Assembly: GCA_040507035.1 (NCBI GenBank)
Contig: JBEVVR010000017.1
Location: 1 to 64,000 of the forward strand
DNA from: Thiodiazotropha sp040507035
Lineage (GTDB): Bacteria; Pseudomonadota; Gammaproteobacteria; Chromatiales; Chromatiaceae
Length of the DNA stretch: 64,000 nt
Direction of reading: 5' to 3'
Part shown: piece after piece, positions 53,406 through 62,842 of the stretch
Numbering within the stretch: position 1 is the first letter of the stretch
Layout: each line of letters starts with the position of its first letter
Translations under genes and position numbers: made by a program
Notes under the pieces: model-generated
Seen by the model: the letters and a program-made list of their open reading frames with translations, nothing else
Told to the model about the DNA's origin: nothing
The model's database searches: none

Positions 53406-54344
53406 TTAGTTTTGTATCCCCACCTCTTCCGGGCGGGAATCGCGGACACGGGTATATCCCGTATTTAGTCCAAACGCGGGAAGTATCTGCTCCAGGTATG
53501 AGATAAAGAGGGTGGCGACTGTCAAATCGGCCGTGGTACCTGGATTGATACCCTCGCGTTTGAATTCGTTGTCTGCTTGAAGCAGACGTAAATGGCAATG
53601 TTCGGGCATCTCAGCCTTATCCAGCACCTGAATCAGCTCGGCGGCATGAAGGCTGGTGGCAACAGCCTTGTAGAGCCCCTTCTTGCGTCGTATGTGGCTG
53701 TCGGGAAAGCGTGCCAGAAGCGTGAGATAAAGCGCGGTGATCGTCCACTCGCTATGCCAACGCTTCTCGAAACTGCGTAGCACAGGCAGTGCAAAACCGA
53801 ATAGATCTGAAAACCCAGTTGCATATTGACGGGCGACCAGATCCCGTTCCGCCGCATGTGTCATGACTTCGATCAGATCGGCGTTAGCTGTTTCAGAAAC
53901 ATCATACTTATCAGATTTGCCAAGTCCCCCGGGAGCTGCCAGTTGAATGGCGCGAAATAGCCAGACCACCTGATCCAGTTCGGTCTTGGCCAACACGCAA
54001 CATAGCCTGTCATGCAGCGAATCATGGGGCTGGGTTTCATCGAGCATTGCCTGGATCAGCGGCGCACACAGCATTAAAATACCCAGATTGGTGTTACAGC
54101 CAACCGTCTGCTGGGTGGCATCGACAGCCCTGTATATGCGTTCACCAAGTCCCAGGCCGGGTTGGGTCAGCGGGTCCGCGCTGACGTTTGCACTGCTAAT
54201 GAAGTCCTCAAGGGTCATCCCATGACCGTCTGAAAACCGGTGTACGTTACCCGGTTTCAGCGCATCCAGCTCGCAAAGACAGGCCTGACGATAGGCGGTT
54301 GCCAGTTGTGAACGCAGCTCATCTTTGCTTGCAAGGTTGGTCAT
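53406..54344 (-). CDS. CitG/MdcB-like triphosphoribosyl-dephospho-CoA synthase family protein (orf7-type)
   Basis: 312 residues from the ATG at 54344 that overlaps the previous stop (TGATG); the longer frame is not coding. Family motifs: LCELDALKPGNVHRF, GCNTNLGILML, and GGLGKSDKYDV, with EGINPGTTADLTVA near the end. True CitG makes a cofactor precursor for citrate lyase, but here it matches the orf7 gene found between orf5 and fae in Methylobacterium-type H4MPT clusters. The role is probably in cofactor synthesis. Confidence 0.85.
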   Translation of the reverse strand: MTNLASKDELRSQLATAYRQACLCELDALKPGNVHRFSDGHGMTLEDFISSANVSADPLTQPGLGLGERIYRAVDATQQTVGCNTNLGILMLCAPLIQAMLDETQPHDSLHDRLCCVLAKTELDQVVWLFRAIQLAAPGGLGKSDKYDVSETANADLIEVMTHAAERDLVARQYATGFSDLFGFALPVLRSFEKRWHSEWTITALYLTLLARFPDSHIRRKKGLYKAVATSLHAAELIQVLDKAEMPEHCHLRLLQADNEFKREGINPGTTADLTVATLFISYLEQILPAFGLNTGYTRVRDSRPEEVGIQN

Positions 54345-55249
54345 CAGATCACCTCCGTCAGTGGAGTGAAGTGAGAGCAAGCGAGGAAGTCGTCCACCAA
54401 GAGTTTGGTCAAGTCGAGATGAGTGACTTGCTGTAAACCTTTCCATGCCGGAATGCTGTTTACCTCGATAACATAGGGCCGCCCCTTGTCGTCGCGCAGG
54501 ATGTCGACCCCGGCATAGTTCATATCCAGAGTATTCGAGGCGGCTTCTGCCAGTTCCCGCAACTCCTGCTCGAGCACTGCCGGGTGGCAGCGAGCACCCT
54601 GGGCAAGATTACTGATCCAACCCCTTCCTCGACGCAGCATGGTGGCAACCGCTTGGCCGTTGATGACAAAGACACGCCAATCATGGGCATCGTCAGAACC
54701 CGTGGAGATGAACCGCTGCAGATAGTAGATGCCGTTGTATTCGGCCTGATCGGGAAGGCTGTCACCTTTGGCTATCCGCCGCAGTCCATTACCCTGGGAG
54801 CCGAACAGGGGTTTTACGACCAGTTCGTGGCCTGCGCCGAACTCCTGCATCAAGAGCTGGGATGGATCCTGATCCCCAAGCACCCAGGTAGGTGGTGTTG
54901 GAATGCCGGCGCTGTGCAACAGAAAGCTGGTCATACCCTTATCCACACTGCGCTCAATGCTTCGCCCATTGTTGTATACGCAAACACCAAGATGTTTCAG
55001 GGCATGCAAAATATCGAGATAGTGCACCACCTGCTCAAGGGAACCACCGGGCACGCCGCGCACGAAAACCCCATCGGGGAGCTTTTCGAAACCGGGAATT
55101 CTCAGGCTCTGACCTTCGCCGTCGATTTCAAATCCACACTGTTGCAGTGAAACGAACTCAGAACTGCAACCGTGACTTTCGAAGGCTTGCCGAAGGCGCG
55201 CACCGTGCCAACCGGGATCGTCGGTGAAGATGGCGATACGTCTGCTCAT
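54344..55249 (-). CDS. RimK-like ATP-grasp glutamate ligase (orf5-type)
   Basis: 301 residues. ATP-grasp core: MTSFLLHSAGIPTPPTW, ELVVKPLFGSQGNGLRRI, DWRVFVINGQAVATMLRR and VDILRDDKGRPYVIEVNSIPAW (metal-binding Glu and Asn). Archaeal homologue MptN adds glutamate to H4MPT; the gene position next to mch and the CitG-like gene matches orf5 of methylotrophs. The likely reaction is glutamylation of the pterin. ATGA overlap with mch upstream. Confidence 0.85.
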   Translation of the reverse strand: MSRRIAIFTDDPGWHGARLRQAFESHGCSSEFVSLQQCGFEIDGEGQSLRIPGFEKLPDGVFVRGVPGGSLEQVVHYLDILHALKHLGVCVYNNGRSIERSVDKGMTSFLLHSAGIPTPPTWVLGDQDPSQLLMQEFGAGHELVVKPLFGSQGNGLRRIAKGDSLPDQAEYNGIYYLQRFISTGSDDAHDWRVFVINGQAVATMLRRGRGWISNLAQGARCHPAVLEQELRELAEAASNTLDMNYAGVDILRDDKGRPYVIEVNSIPAWKGLQQVTHLDLTKLLVDDFLACSHFTPLTEVI

Positions 55250-56220
55250 GGCCCGATACCGAAGGAGGTTGTCAACAGCGTCGCGTCGAGATTTCCTGCC
55301 GAAAAACTGTTGCCGCTGTCGAGGGCACTGACCATTACCCGTGCCGGACTGAAGAGCATGGGGTCGATCTTGAAGAAGTCGTATTCGTAGGACTTGAATA
55401 TCTCGCCGAAGGGACGGCCGTAGTCCCGCGAGGCGCTGCTTGGCAACTCGCTTGCCAGCTTCTGTGCCTGATCATCCTCCCCGCTGACAAAGAGCTGTAC
55501 CTGACCGGCGAAGAGGATGGCGTCGTTGGTACGCCCCATGGCGGAGAGAAAATCCGGCGCCGGCGGTGGCAGCGGAGCACTGCCAAATCCATCCCGAATC
55601 GAGTGCAGATCGAAACCCAGCTCATGGGCCTTGTGCATAGCCACCTCAAGTACTCGGGCGACGATCTGTACCGTGCCGGCAAGGCTGCTGGTGGGTGTCA
55701 GGATCAGGGTCAACGCCTCTGCATCGACGGCGCAATCCCTGGCGATCTTTTCACATAGGGGTAGCGGTGGCAGACGATCGACTTCAAGCACGAGAGAGGT
55801 CTGTTGCGCTTGGTCTCGATAACCCAGTTCTTTAAATAATGGCTCTTTGAGAGATAACGCCCGACCAGGCCCGGACCCCAGCGCATTAAAGCCTTTTTTC
55901 CCCTCTTCCTTGTGGGATAGGCTCCATCCTGCGTATTGACTTCCCAGGCATGCGATTAGGGGATCGACGGTATGCACATGGACGGAAAGCGGCCAACCGG
56001 CGACCGGACCGCTACCGCTCAGGCTCACACTGCCGAGTCCGCCGAGGCAGATCTCGGCAATACGTCGACCCGCCTCCAGTGAGCCAGCCACCTTAATTCC
56101 GGCATCTACCAGACGTGTGCCGTTCTCCAGACGCTGCACATCAAGACGCAACATCTCGGCATCAGCCACCAGGGACTCCACCAGGGGTGCCGTCAAAGTA
56201 TTGATACTGGGATGACTCAT
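55246..56220 (-). CDS. mch: Methenyl-H4MPT cyclohydrolase Mch
   Basis: 324 residues from the ATG at 56220 (MSHPSINTLTAPLVESLVADAE); it overlaps the upstream gene as ATGA, so the longer frame is discarded. Mch signatures: IKVAGSLEAGRRIAEICLGGLG, QYAGWSL, SSLAGTVQIVARVLEVAMHKA and GSAPLPPPAPDFLSAMGRTND. Converts methenyl-H4MPT to formyl-H4MPT. It lies within the mptG-mtdB-orf17-mch-orf5-orf7-fae run. Confidence 0.95.
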   Translation of the reverse strand: MSHPSINTLTAPLVESLVADAEMLRLDVQRLENGTRLVDAGIKVAGSLEAGRRIAEICLGGLGSVSLSGSGPVAGWPLSVHVHTVDPLIACLGSQYAGWSLSHKEEGKKGFNALGSGPGRALSLKEPLFKELGYRDQAQQTSLVLEVDRLPPLPLCEKIARDCAVDAEALTLILTPTSSLAGTVQIVARVLEVAMHKAHELGFDLHSIRDGFGSAPLPPPAPDFLSAMGRTNDAILFAGQVQLFVSGEDDQAQKLASELPSSASRDYGRPFGEIFKSYEYDFFKIDPMLFSPARVMVSALDSGNSFSAGNLDATLLTTSFGIGP

Positions 56221-57377
56221 ACCGCCACCTTGCGGGCCATGTATTGATAGTGAGAGATCCCGAGGATCTCCAGAATCTGATCCTGGTATTGCTGCAAATT
56301 CGTCTCCACCTCCTCTACACTCTTGCCCTTGGCGTAGAGGCTGCACAGGGGCTGGCCCTGGAGGATTCTGCTGCCGGGTAGAGGCCGATCCTTGACCCAT
56401 GGCTGCCACACCACTTCACTGGGCATGTTGAAGGTTCGTGGCGAATAGACAATCTGATGTCCGTGGATCACGGCGGAACCGATGATCGGCAGTACGGGCA
56501 GCTCTCCCTGACACGCCTCGATGTGGCATTTGATCCAGCCATCGGGCATCAGATGTTCGTAGAGTTCAAGGGTCGCGGTGGGCCTGGGATTTAGATCGAT
56601 AACAAAGACCCCTGCGTCGTTAGCAACGAAATCGAGGCTATTGATACCCTTCATTTTGAGCTCTGACACCAACTTGCTGACGATCAGCTCAATGCTCGCT
56701 CGATGCTCATCAGACGATGAAGCCTGAGCGATGGCGCCAGTATAGAGAAAGGGTGCGGGCGGCACGGAAGAAGCCATGCCCAGCCGGTTGTAACCAATGG
56801 TACGATGTCTTTCACCATCAGCGATAAAGAGGATCGACATCACCTGACCGGGTATCTGTTTTTGGAAATAACAGCTTGCATCAGCAGCGGAATGTTGCGC
56901 ATCGAAGTAAGCCACCCCCTGGCCTCCGCAACTACCTGCGCGCTTGATCAACCAGCTTTTATCACCCACAGAGTAGGGAGGAGCGAAACTCACCTCCGGG
57001 TAGGGTATGCCCAATCTGCTGAGTAACGAAAAGTAGCGCTGAGGCCTGCGCAGCAACTCCAGCAGCGAAGGATCGTTGCCGAAAATACGATGCTTTTCGG
57101 AGAGGCGATTGAGTAAGATTGTCGACTCCTCCAGCCCAGCCCCGTATACCACCCCATAGGGTTGCGTGGGAAACAGGGATGCCATCTCGTGCACAAACAT
57201 ATCCACATCAAGGTGGGGAAAGCCTTGAGTGACCGACCAGCAATTGGCCACAGCCAGGGTGTCCTGATCACAATAACCATCGAGTACCGTGGCCCGATAG
57301 CCGCCACGGCGGGCCGACTCGGCAATTGCGCGGCCGCTGTTCGCCAATATCAGAAGTGGGCCTTCATTAGCCGACAT
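56217..57377 (-). CDS. ATP-grasp protein of the H4MPT cluster (orf17-type)
   Basis: 386 residues from the ATG at 57377, which overlaps mtdB by 11 bases. Features: LLILANSGRAIAESARRGGY, WLIKRAGSCGGQGVAYF, GINSLDFVANDAGVFVIDLNPRPTATLELYE. The gene matches orf17, a conserved ATP-grasp member of methylotroph H4MPT clusters, thought to work in cofactor synthesis; its substrate is not proven. ATGA overlap with mch. Confidence 0.85.
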   Translation of the reverse strand: MSANEGPLLILANSGRAIAESARRGGYRATVLDGYCDQDTLAVANCWSVTQGFPHLDVDMFVHEMASLFPTQPYGVVYGAGLEESTILLNRLSEKHRIFGNDPSLLELLRRPQRYFSLLSRLGIPYPEVSFAPPYSVGDKSWLIKRAGSCGGQGVAYFDAQHSAADASCYFQKQIPGQVMSILFIADGERHRTIGYNRLGMASSVPPAPFLYTGAIAQASSSDEHRASIELIVSKLVSELKMKGINSLDFVANDAGVFVIDLNPRPTATLELYEHLMPDGWIKCHIEACQGELPVLPIIGSAVIHGHQIVYSPRTFNMPSEVVWQPWVKDRPLPGSRILQGQPLCSLYAKGKSVEEVETNLQQYQDQILEILGISHYQYMARKVAV

Positions 57378-58269
57378 AGTTGCGCGCCACCTCGAATGCG
57401 GAGTTGAAATCGAGATACTCGGATTCTGCGTACTCATACATCCGTTTCAACAACAGATGCTGGGTCTGATACTTGACGTTACCGACCGCCAAGGCACCGA
57501 TGCCGACAGCGCCGCTGGCTAGACCCTCGATCACCACCCCATCGTCCATGACACCCACGCCTTCGATACCCTCCGGGGGCACCGCGTTTACATCGCAGGC
57601 CACCTTCAGTCTCTCCGCGGCCATAAGCTGACTGCGATTGAGTACCTGAACACCCTCGGTCGCCGCGTTGAAAACCACATCGGCCTGGGTTACCAACTCG
57701 GTGATGGCTTCATTGTTGCTGCCATCCGCGCCTGTCAGATTCGAGCCGTAACGCTGGTTGCAGAGATCGACGATGACCTGCGCCTTGGCAACAGACACAT
57801 GACTGACGATCACCGCTTCGGCACCTGCATCCGCCGCCAGCATGGCCGCCGTGGAACCCACGGGGCCAGTACCACCGAAAACCATCACACGCCTACCTTC
57901 AAGACCACTGCCATCACGCTTTTTCAGTTCCCGCTCCACACAGGCAACCATACCGGCGGCGGTAGTGAAGGCGCCGCTGGGATCGGCGAACAAGGAGACC
58001 TCGAAGGGTGGAACCATCGACTTCTTTGCCGCCTGCATCATCTCCATGGCGAGATGGGTATCGCGGCCGCCGAAAAATATGCCTGTCCGCTTCACCCCCT
58101 TGGGACCGCGGGAGAAGATGGCATCCTGCACCAGGTCGCGAACCTCATCGATTTCCACCTGGATATAGGGCGTGCAGGCCGTCCACCCGGCATCGTAAGC
58201 CATGTTCACGTCGAACGGGCTGAGATTCTTGGTGGCGGTCAACATATGTAGCAAATAAGGCTTTTCCAT
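57367..58269 (-). CDS. mtdB: NAD(P)-dependent methylene-H4MPT dehydrogenase MtdB
   Basis: 300 residues from the ATG at 58269 (TGATG overlap with mptG). MtdB features: KPYLLHMLTATKNLSPFDVNMAYDAG, FGGRDTHLAMEMM, and the nucleotide site GGTGPVG (132-138). It oxidises methylene-H4MPT to methenyl-H4MPT, giving NAD(P)H. The MtdB type rather than archaeal Mtd or a folate MtdA is supported by the cluster, which holds no folate C1 genes. Confidence 0.94.
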   Translation of the reverse strand: MEKPYLLHMLTATKNLSPFDVNMAYDAGWTACTPYIQVEIDEVRDLVQDAIFSRGPKGVKRTGIFFGGRDTHLAMEMMQAAKKSMVPPFEVSLFADPSGAFTTAAGMVACVERELKKRDGSGLEGRRVMVFGGTGPVGSTAAMLAADAGAEAVIVSHVSVAKAQVIVDLCNQRYGSNLTGADGSNNEAITELVTQADVVFNAATEGVQVLNRSQLMAAERLKVACDVNAVPPEGIEGVGVMDDGVVIEGLASGAVGIGALAVGNVKYQTQHLLLKRMYEYAESEYLDFNSAFEVARNYVG

Positions 58270-59288
58270 CAACGGGCTCGCTTCTCTTGTCTTAGTCTTG
58301 TCGGTTTGCGTAATAGAGTTACCTCCGCTCCCTGATTGCGTGCCGTTACCAGCTGACAGCGGAATGATGAGAACTCTCCAAAGTGTTGCTTCAGATCTTG
58401 GGCTAGCCTTTCTCCCTGAGCGGCATCTTTAAGCAGCACAAAACCTGTCGGTCCCCAGGAGCTTTGACCAATTCCGGGATGACCCTGGGCTTTGATCCAA
58501 TGCAGCGCCGCGGCAATGACCGGACTGGTAAAACGCCCACCCTGAGCTGGGGAGAAGTGGTCCCCCACCACCCGTTGAATCTCACCGATTGCCTGGGTCA
58601 CCGGTTCCAAATGGCTTTCCAATACACCAGGCAGCACCTGCATTAACACCAAACGGCAGAGATGAGCTGCTGCCTGTTCCGGAAATTCCGGCAGTTCGGA
58701 GAATGCGCTCAACTCCTCTTTGCCGTGCAGCCCCTGATCTCGCGTGTCAAACAACAACAACACCCGCCAGTTTTCAGGAAATGGCAATCTGACCGCGACT
58801 GGTGGTACCTCTCTCTCCTCTCCGCGGCCACTATCGAGAATGAAGCCACCCTGTTCAAATGCGCCTATGCCTATTCCCGAACGCCTGCCTCGATTCAGCG
58901 TCCTGGCAATGGCCGCACTGTCACGCTCACCTCGGTATAGGCGCTCAATCGCGGTACCCACCGCAAGCGCCATCTGTGTACCGGAACCCAGTCCTATGTG
59001 GTCGGGGATGGTCTGCAGCAGGTTGATATGGACGCCCCCTTGAATCCCCCGCGCATCAATGTAGGAGCGGGCATATTCGAGGGCTCGCTGCGCACCCTGA
59101 CCGCTGGCTGTGATCTCGGCCGATGGCTCGGCATGTAGATGGGTTGTCAGGCTGTCAATGGTCAATCCGATACTGCCAAAGCGTCTCCCCAAACCACCGT
59201 GCAGATCGAGAAAACCGAGATGCAGTCGAGCCGGTGCATCGACTTCTACGGTATATTCGCTGGTGGGGTGATTCGATCTGTCTGTCAT
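58269..59288 (-). CDS. mptG: Beta-ribofuranosylaminobenzene 5'-phosphate synthase
   Basis: 339 residues from the ATG at 59288 (AAGGTC upstream); an ATG at 59318 is the alternative. GHMP-kinase-type fold: DAPARLHLGFLDLHGG, IPDHIGLGSGTQMALAVG (phosphate loop), GRRSGIGIGAFEQGGFILD and GQSSWGPTGFVL. It joins p-aminobenzoate to phosphoribosyl diphosphate with loss of CO2, the committed step to H4MPT. First gene of the long minus operon, divergent from fhcB. Confidence 0.93.
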   Translation of the reverse strand: MTDRSNHPTSEYTVEVDAPARLHLGFLDLHGGLGRRFGSIGLTIDSLTTHLHAEPSAEITASGQGAQRALEYARSYIDARGIQGGVHINLLQTIPDHIGLGSGTQMALAVGTAIERLYRGERDSAAIARTLNRGRRSGIGIGAFEQGGFILDSGRGEEREVPPVAVRLPFPENWRVLLLFDTRDQGLHGKEELSAFSELPEFPEQAAAHLCRLVLMQVLPGVLESHLEPVTQAIGEIQRVVGDHFSPAQGGRFTSPVIAAALHWIKAQGHPGIGQSSWGPTGFVLLKDAAQGERLAQDLKQHFGEFSSFRCQLVTARNQGAEVTLLRKPTRLRQEKRAR

Positions 59289-59864
59289 AATTGACCTTGG
59301 TCCTGTTTCATAATCCATTCCTACTGCAATTTACATGCCCGAGATACCGTGTCACCCTTTTTGCTTCCTTGTTCTGCCCTTCATACCACTGTGCTTAGGT
59401 TTGAGTTCAAGTTTCAGTGGGTACCGGATTTGCTGAAAAAGTAACTTAATGCGACCTTATTTGCTGTCAGCTGAAGGGGGTCGGGAATAGAGGTGGTGGG
59501 AAATTGCTCTCGATCCATGAACTATCTACCTAATTAAAAAGCACTAATATGTATGCACCTGACTTGAATCAATGTGTCACCTGCCCTGCCCCAGCAGTTA
59601 ACAGTTACTTGGGGCCGCTATTGTGAGAGGGGGAGACTGAGCGCTGTCGACACGCCTGGTTGGGCAGATGAATTATGAATATAGCAGCCGTGATAAGATG
59701 TCGATAGGACGCATAGCCTCAGCAGTGCAATCCCTTGCGGCTGATTTATTAAACAGCACTCATTGCCAGCATTTAAACCAACTTATCTTAGCTGGCACAG
59801 TTTCTGCACCCTCCCGTGAATTAGTAATTTCGACATTGATTATTGACAGGATTTTCAACCAGGC
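59289..59864. other. Divergent promoter region between mptG and fhcB
   Basis: About 575 bases between the two main C1 transcripts. It should contain both promoters and shared control sites. No clear operator, riboswitch or hairpin was picked out by eye; an open frame at 59668-59925 has no coding features. Confidence 0.5.
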
Positions 59865-61181
59865 ATGTGGAACAACAAAATCGATCAGACAACGCATACG
59901 GTTACCTGCCCCAGTTGCGGTTTAAGTTGTGATGATCTGCAAATTGAAACCAATAACGGGCATCTTAAATCGATGCGTAATGGATGTGATAAGGCCCATG
60001 CCTTCTACCAAACCGCGTTCAGCAATATCGATAAGTCACCACTGATCGACGGCACCCCGAGCTCACTGGATGAAGCGATTGAGCGCAGTGCCGAGCTGCT
60101 GCAGGAATCTTCTTCTCCACTCTTCGCGGGACTGGCAACAGACGTCAACGGCATGCGCAGCATCCTAAGCTTGGCAGACTGCTGTGGCGCCACCCTTGAC
60201 CACATGAATGGTGACGCCTCGTTGCGTAATCTTCGTGTTGTGCAAGATAGCGGCTGGTTCACCACCACCTTCACTGAAGTGCGTAACCGGGCCGACCTGA
60301 TTCTCTTGGTGGGCAGCCAGTGCATGGAACGCTTTCCTCGCCTGGTGGAGCGCGTGCTGCATCCCACGGAGACTCTCCTCGATCAAGCCAGGGAGCGAAA
60401 ACTGGTACTGCTCGGTCCTTGGGGCAGCGATCCCCTGCCCGAAGAGTTGACACATCTGAATACCCTGACGATTCCACTCGACCTGGAGAGGCTTGGCGAT
60501 GCTGTCGCCATGTTGCGTGCACTTATCGCCGGACGGCCTGTGGATCTGGATCGGCCCGACGTCGGTGATGGTGATGGGTTGAAGGCCCTTGCCAGTGAAC
60601 TGAAAGCGGCGAAATACAGTGTCATCTGCTGGAGCGCCGCGGAATTCGATCTGCCCCACAGCGATCTCCTCATCCAGGGATTGGCGGAGTTGGCGAAAGA
60701 GCTCAATAACGAAAGCCGAAGCGCGGCCCTCCCCCTCGCCGGCACCCAAGCCGACATTACCAGCAACCAGGTCTGCACCTGGCAACTCGGCTACCCCTTG
60801 CGCACCAGTCTGCAGCGTGGTTATCCACAACACGACCCTCATCTCAATAGATGGCAGGACCTGATCGAACGAAATGAGAGCGATTTTTTGTTATGGGTCT
60901 CCTCCCTGTCACCCGATGCATCTCCTCCTCCCTGTGATCTGCCTGGCGTCGTGCTGGGCCATCCAGGAATGGCTTTCGAAGCTCTGCCCGCGGTCTATAT
61001 TCCGGTAGGCGTACCGGGTATAGATCACCAGGGCCACTGGTACCGCAGTGATGCGGTCTGCTCTCTGCCACTGGGAAAGTTGAGAGAGATCGGCCTGCCA
61101 GCGGTCAGCCATGTGGTTAGGCTGCTACACCAGAAGCTGCGCTCGAACAGCGCCTGTCTGCACGGAGGCGCTGCATGCTGA
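59865..61181 (+). CDS. fhcB: Formyltransferase/hydrolase complex subunit B
   Basis: 438 residues. Related to FwdB/FmdB of formylmethanofuran dehydrogenase. The N-terminus keeps CPSCGLSCDD (C15, C18, C22), while the region that holds molybdopterin in archaeal FwdB is reduced. Later segments: SAELLQESSSPLFAGLATDVNG, RADLILLVGSQCMERFP and GTQADITSNQVCTWQLGYPLRTS. In bacteria FhcB is non-redox and structural for FhcA and FhcC. It overlaps fhcA by 7 bases. Confidence 0.92.
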   Translation: MWNNKIDQTTHTVTCPSCGLSCDDLQIETNNGHLKSMRNGCDKAHAFYQTAFSNIDKSPLIDGTPSSLDEAIERSAELLQESSSPLFAGLATDVNGMRSILSLADCCGATLDHMNGDASLRNLRVVQDSGWFTTTFTEVRNRADLILLVGSQCMERFPRLVERVLHPTETLLDQARERKLVLLGPWGSDPLPEELTHLNTLTIPLDLERLGDAVAMLRALIAGRPVDLDRPDVGDGDGLKALASELKAAKYSVICWSAAEFDLPHSDLLIQGLAELAKELNNESRSAALPLAGTQADITSNQVCTWQLGYPLRTSLQRGYPQHDPHLNRWQDLIERNESDFLLWVSSLSPDASPPPCDLPGVVLGHPGMAFEALPAVYIPVGVPGIDHQGHWYRSDAVCSLPLGKLREIGLPAVSHVVRLLHQKLRSNSACLHGGAAC

Positions 61182-62842
61182 TCAAACTCGAAGGCGCGAG
61201 AATCTACGATCCCGCCAACAACATAAACGGCGAAATCGGGGACCTCTATGTTCGCGATAATATGATCGTAGCCAAACCGAGCGATAGTGAAACCATCCAT
61301 AAAACCTATGCCTTGGCGGGTAAGATCGTGATGGCCGGCGCCATCGATCTACATACCCATATCGGTGGCGGCAAAGTCAATATCGCACGCACCATGTTGC
61401 CTGAGGATCAGCGTGACAATGTCATGCCCAGGACCGAGCTGACCCGCTCCGGTGGCGGTCATGCCGCACCCTCCACGCTGACCGCGGGTTATCGCTATGC
61501 CGAGATGGGTTACACCAGCTGTTTCGAACCTGCCGTGTTACCGGCCAACGCACGCCAGGCACATATGGAGATGGCGGATACGCCGATGATCGATACCGGT
61601 GGCTATGCCATGCTCGGCAATGACGATCTGCTGTTGCAATTGATCGCGGAAGGGGCCGAGCAGCAGACCATCAACGACTATGTCGCCTGGACCTTGCAGG
61701 CCACCCAGTGCATCGGTATCAAAGTGGTCAATCCCGGCGGCATCAATGCCTTCAAATTCAATCAGCGTGCTTTGGATGTGGACGACACCCACCCCCACTA
61801 CCAAATTACACCACGGGAGATTGTGACCAAGCTGAGTCGTGCGCTACATGAATTGGCAGTGCCCCATCCACTTCACGTCCATGCAAGCAACTTGGGTGTA
61901 CCGGGCAACTACCTCTCCACCCTGGCCACCATGGATGCGGCGGATGGGCTGCCGATCCATCTCACCCACATTCAGTTCCACAGCTACGGTACCGAGGGTG
62001 ATAGAAAGTTCTCCTCATCGGCGGCAGAGATCGCTGAGGCGGTCAACAAGCGGGCCAATGTCTCCATCGATGTGGGGCAGATCATGTTCGGCCAGACCGT
62101 CACCATCTCCGGCGACACCATGTCGCAGCATGCCAACCACATCCATGCCCACCCCAACAAGTGGACCTGCATGGACATAGAGTGCGAGGCCGGCTGCGGC
62201 GTGGTCCCCTTTCGTTATCGGGACAAAAACTTCGTCAACGCCCTGCAGTGGGCTATCGGTCTGGAGCTGTTTCTGATGGTGGATGATCCCTGGCGGGTCT
62301 TTCTCACCACTGACCACCCCAACGGTGCCCCCTTCACCAGCTACCCCCACCTGATCCGATTGTTGATGGACCGCAGTTTCCGTAACGATCTATTGGCGGA
62401 GATCAATCCCGACGCCGGCTCGTTGAGCCACCTGAGCTCACTGCAAAGGGAGTATTCCCTCTATGAGATTGCGGTTATGACCCGGGCGGCGCCGGCACGC
62501 ATCCTTGGCCTCAGCGACCGCGGCCACCTGGCGCCCGGCGCCTTGGCGGATATTACCGTGTACCACCAACATGAGGATCCGCAGCAGATGTTCGCCAAGC
62601 CCATGCTGGTGTTCAAGGCTGGCGAACTGATCGTCGAGGAGGGACGGATCAGTAAACCTGTGAATGGTACGACCCAGGTGGTTCGCCCTGAATACGACCC
62701 TGGAATCGAGAAGCAGATAGGTCGCTGGTTTGAGCGATATCACACCATATCCCTGCCCAATTTCGCTATCTCCGACGATGAGATGGCGGAAGGAATCGGC
62801 AGTCCGGTCAGCGTCCACCCCTGCCGGGAAAACCGCCCATGA
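61175..62842 (+). CDS. fhcA: Formyltransferase/hydrolase complex subunit A
   Basis: 555 residues. Amidohydrolase fold with GAIDLHTHIGGGKVNIAR (first metal His pair), KVVNPGGINAFKFNQ (metal-bridging Lys region), PHPLHVHASNLGVPGNY and LTTDHPNGAPF (catalytic Asp). FhcA hydrolyses formylmethylofuran to formate. ATGA overlap with fhcD. The order B-A-D-C is the usual one. Confidence 0.96.
   Translation: MLIKLEGARIYDPANNINGEIGDLYVRDNMIVAKPSDSETIHKTYALAGKIVMAGAIDLHTHIGGGKVNIARTMLPEDQRDNVMPRTELTRSGGGHAAPSTLTAGYRYAEMGYTSCFEPAVLPANARQAHMEMADTPMIDTGGYAMLGNDDLLLQLIAEGAEQQTINDYVAWTLQATQCIGIKVVNPGGINAFKFNQRALDVDDTHPHYQITPREIVTKLSRALHELAVPHPLHVHASNLGVPGNYLSTLATMDAADGLPIHLTHIQFHSYGTEGDRKFSSSAAEIAEAVNKRANVSIDVGQIMFGQTVTISGDTMSQHANHIHAHPNKWTCMDIECEAGCGVVPFRYRDKNFVNALQWAIGLELFLMVDDPWRVFLTTDHPNGAPFTSYPHLIRLLMDRSFRNDLLAEINPDAGSLSHLSSLQREYSLYEIAVMTRAAPARILGLSDRGHLAPGALADITVYHQHEDPQQMFAKPMLVFKAGELIVEEGRISKPVNGTTQVVRPEYDPGIEKQIGRWFERYHTISLPNFAISDDEMAEGIGSPVSVHPCRENRP

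Noticed and set aside
59668..59925. An 85-codon frame upstream of fhcB
   Set aside because: It runs into fhcB out of frame and has no coding signature; more likely promoter DNA.
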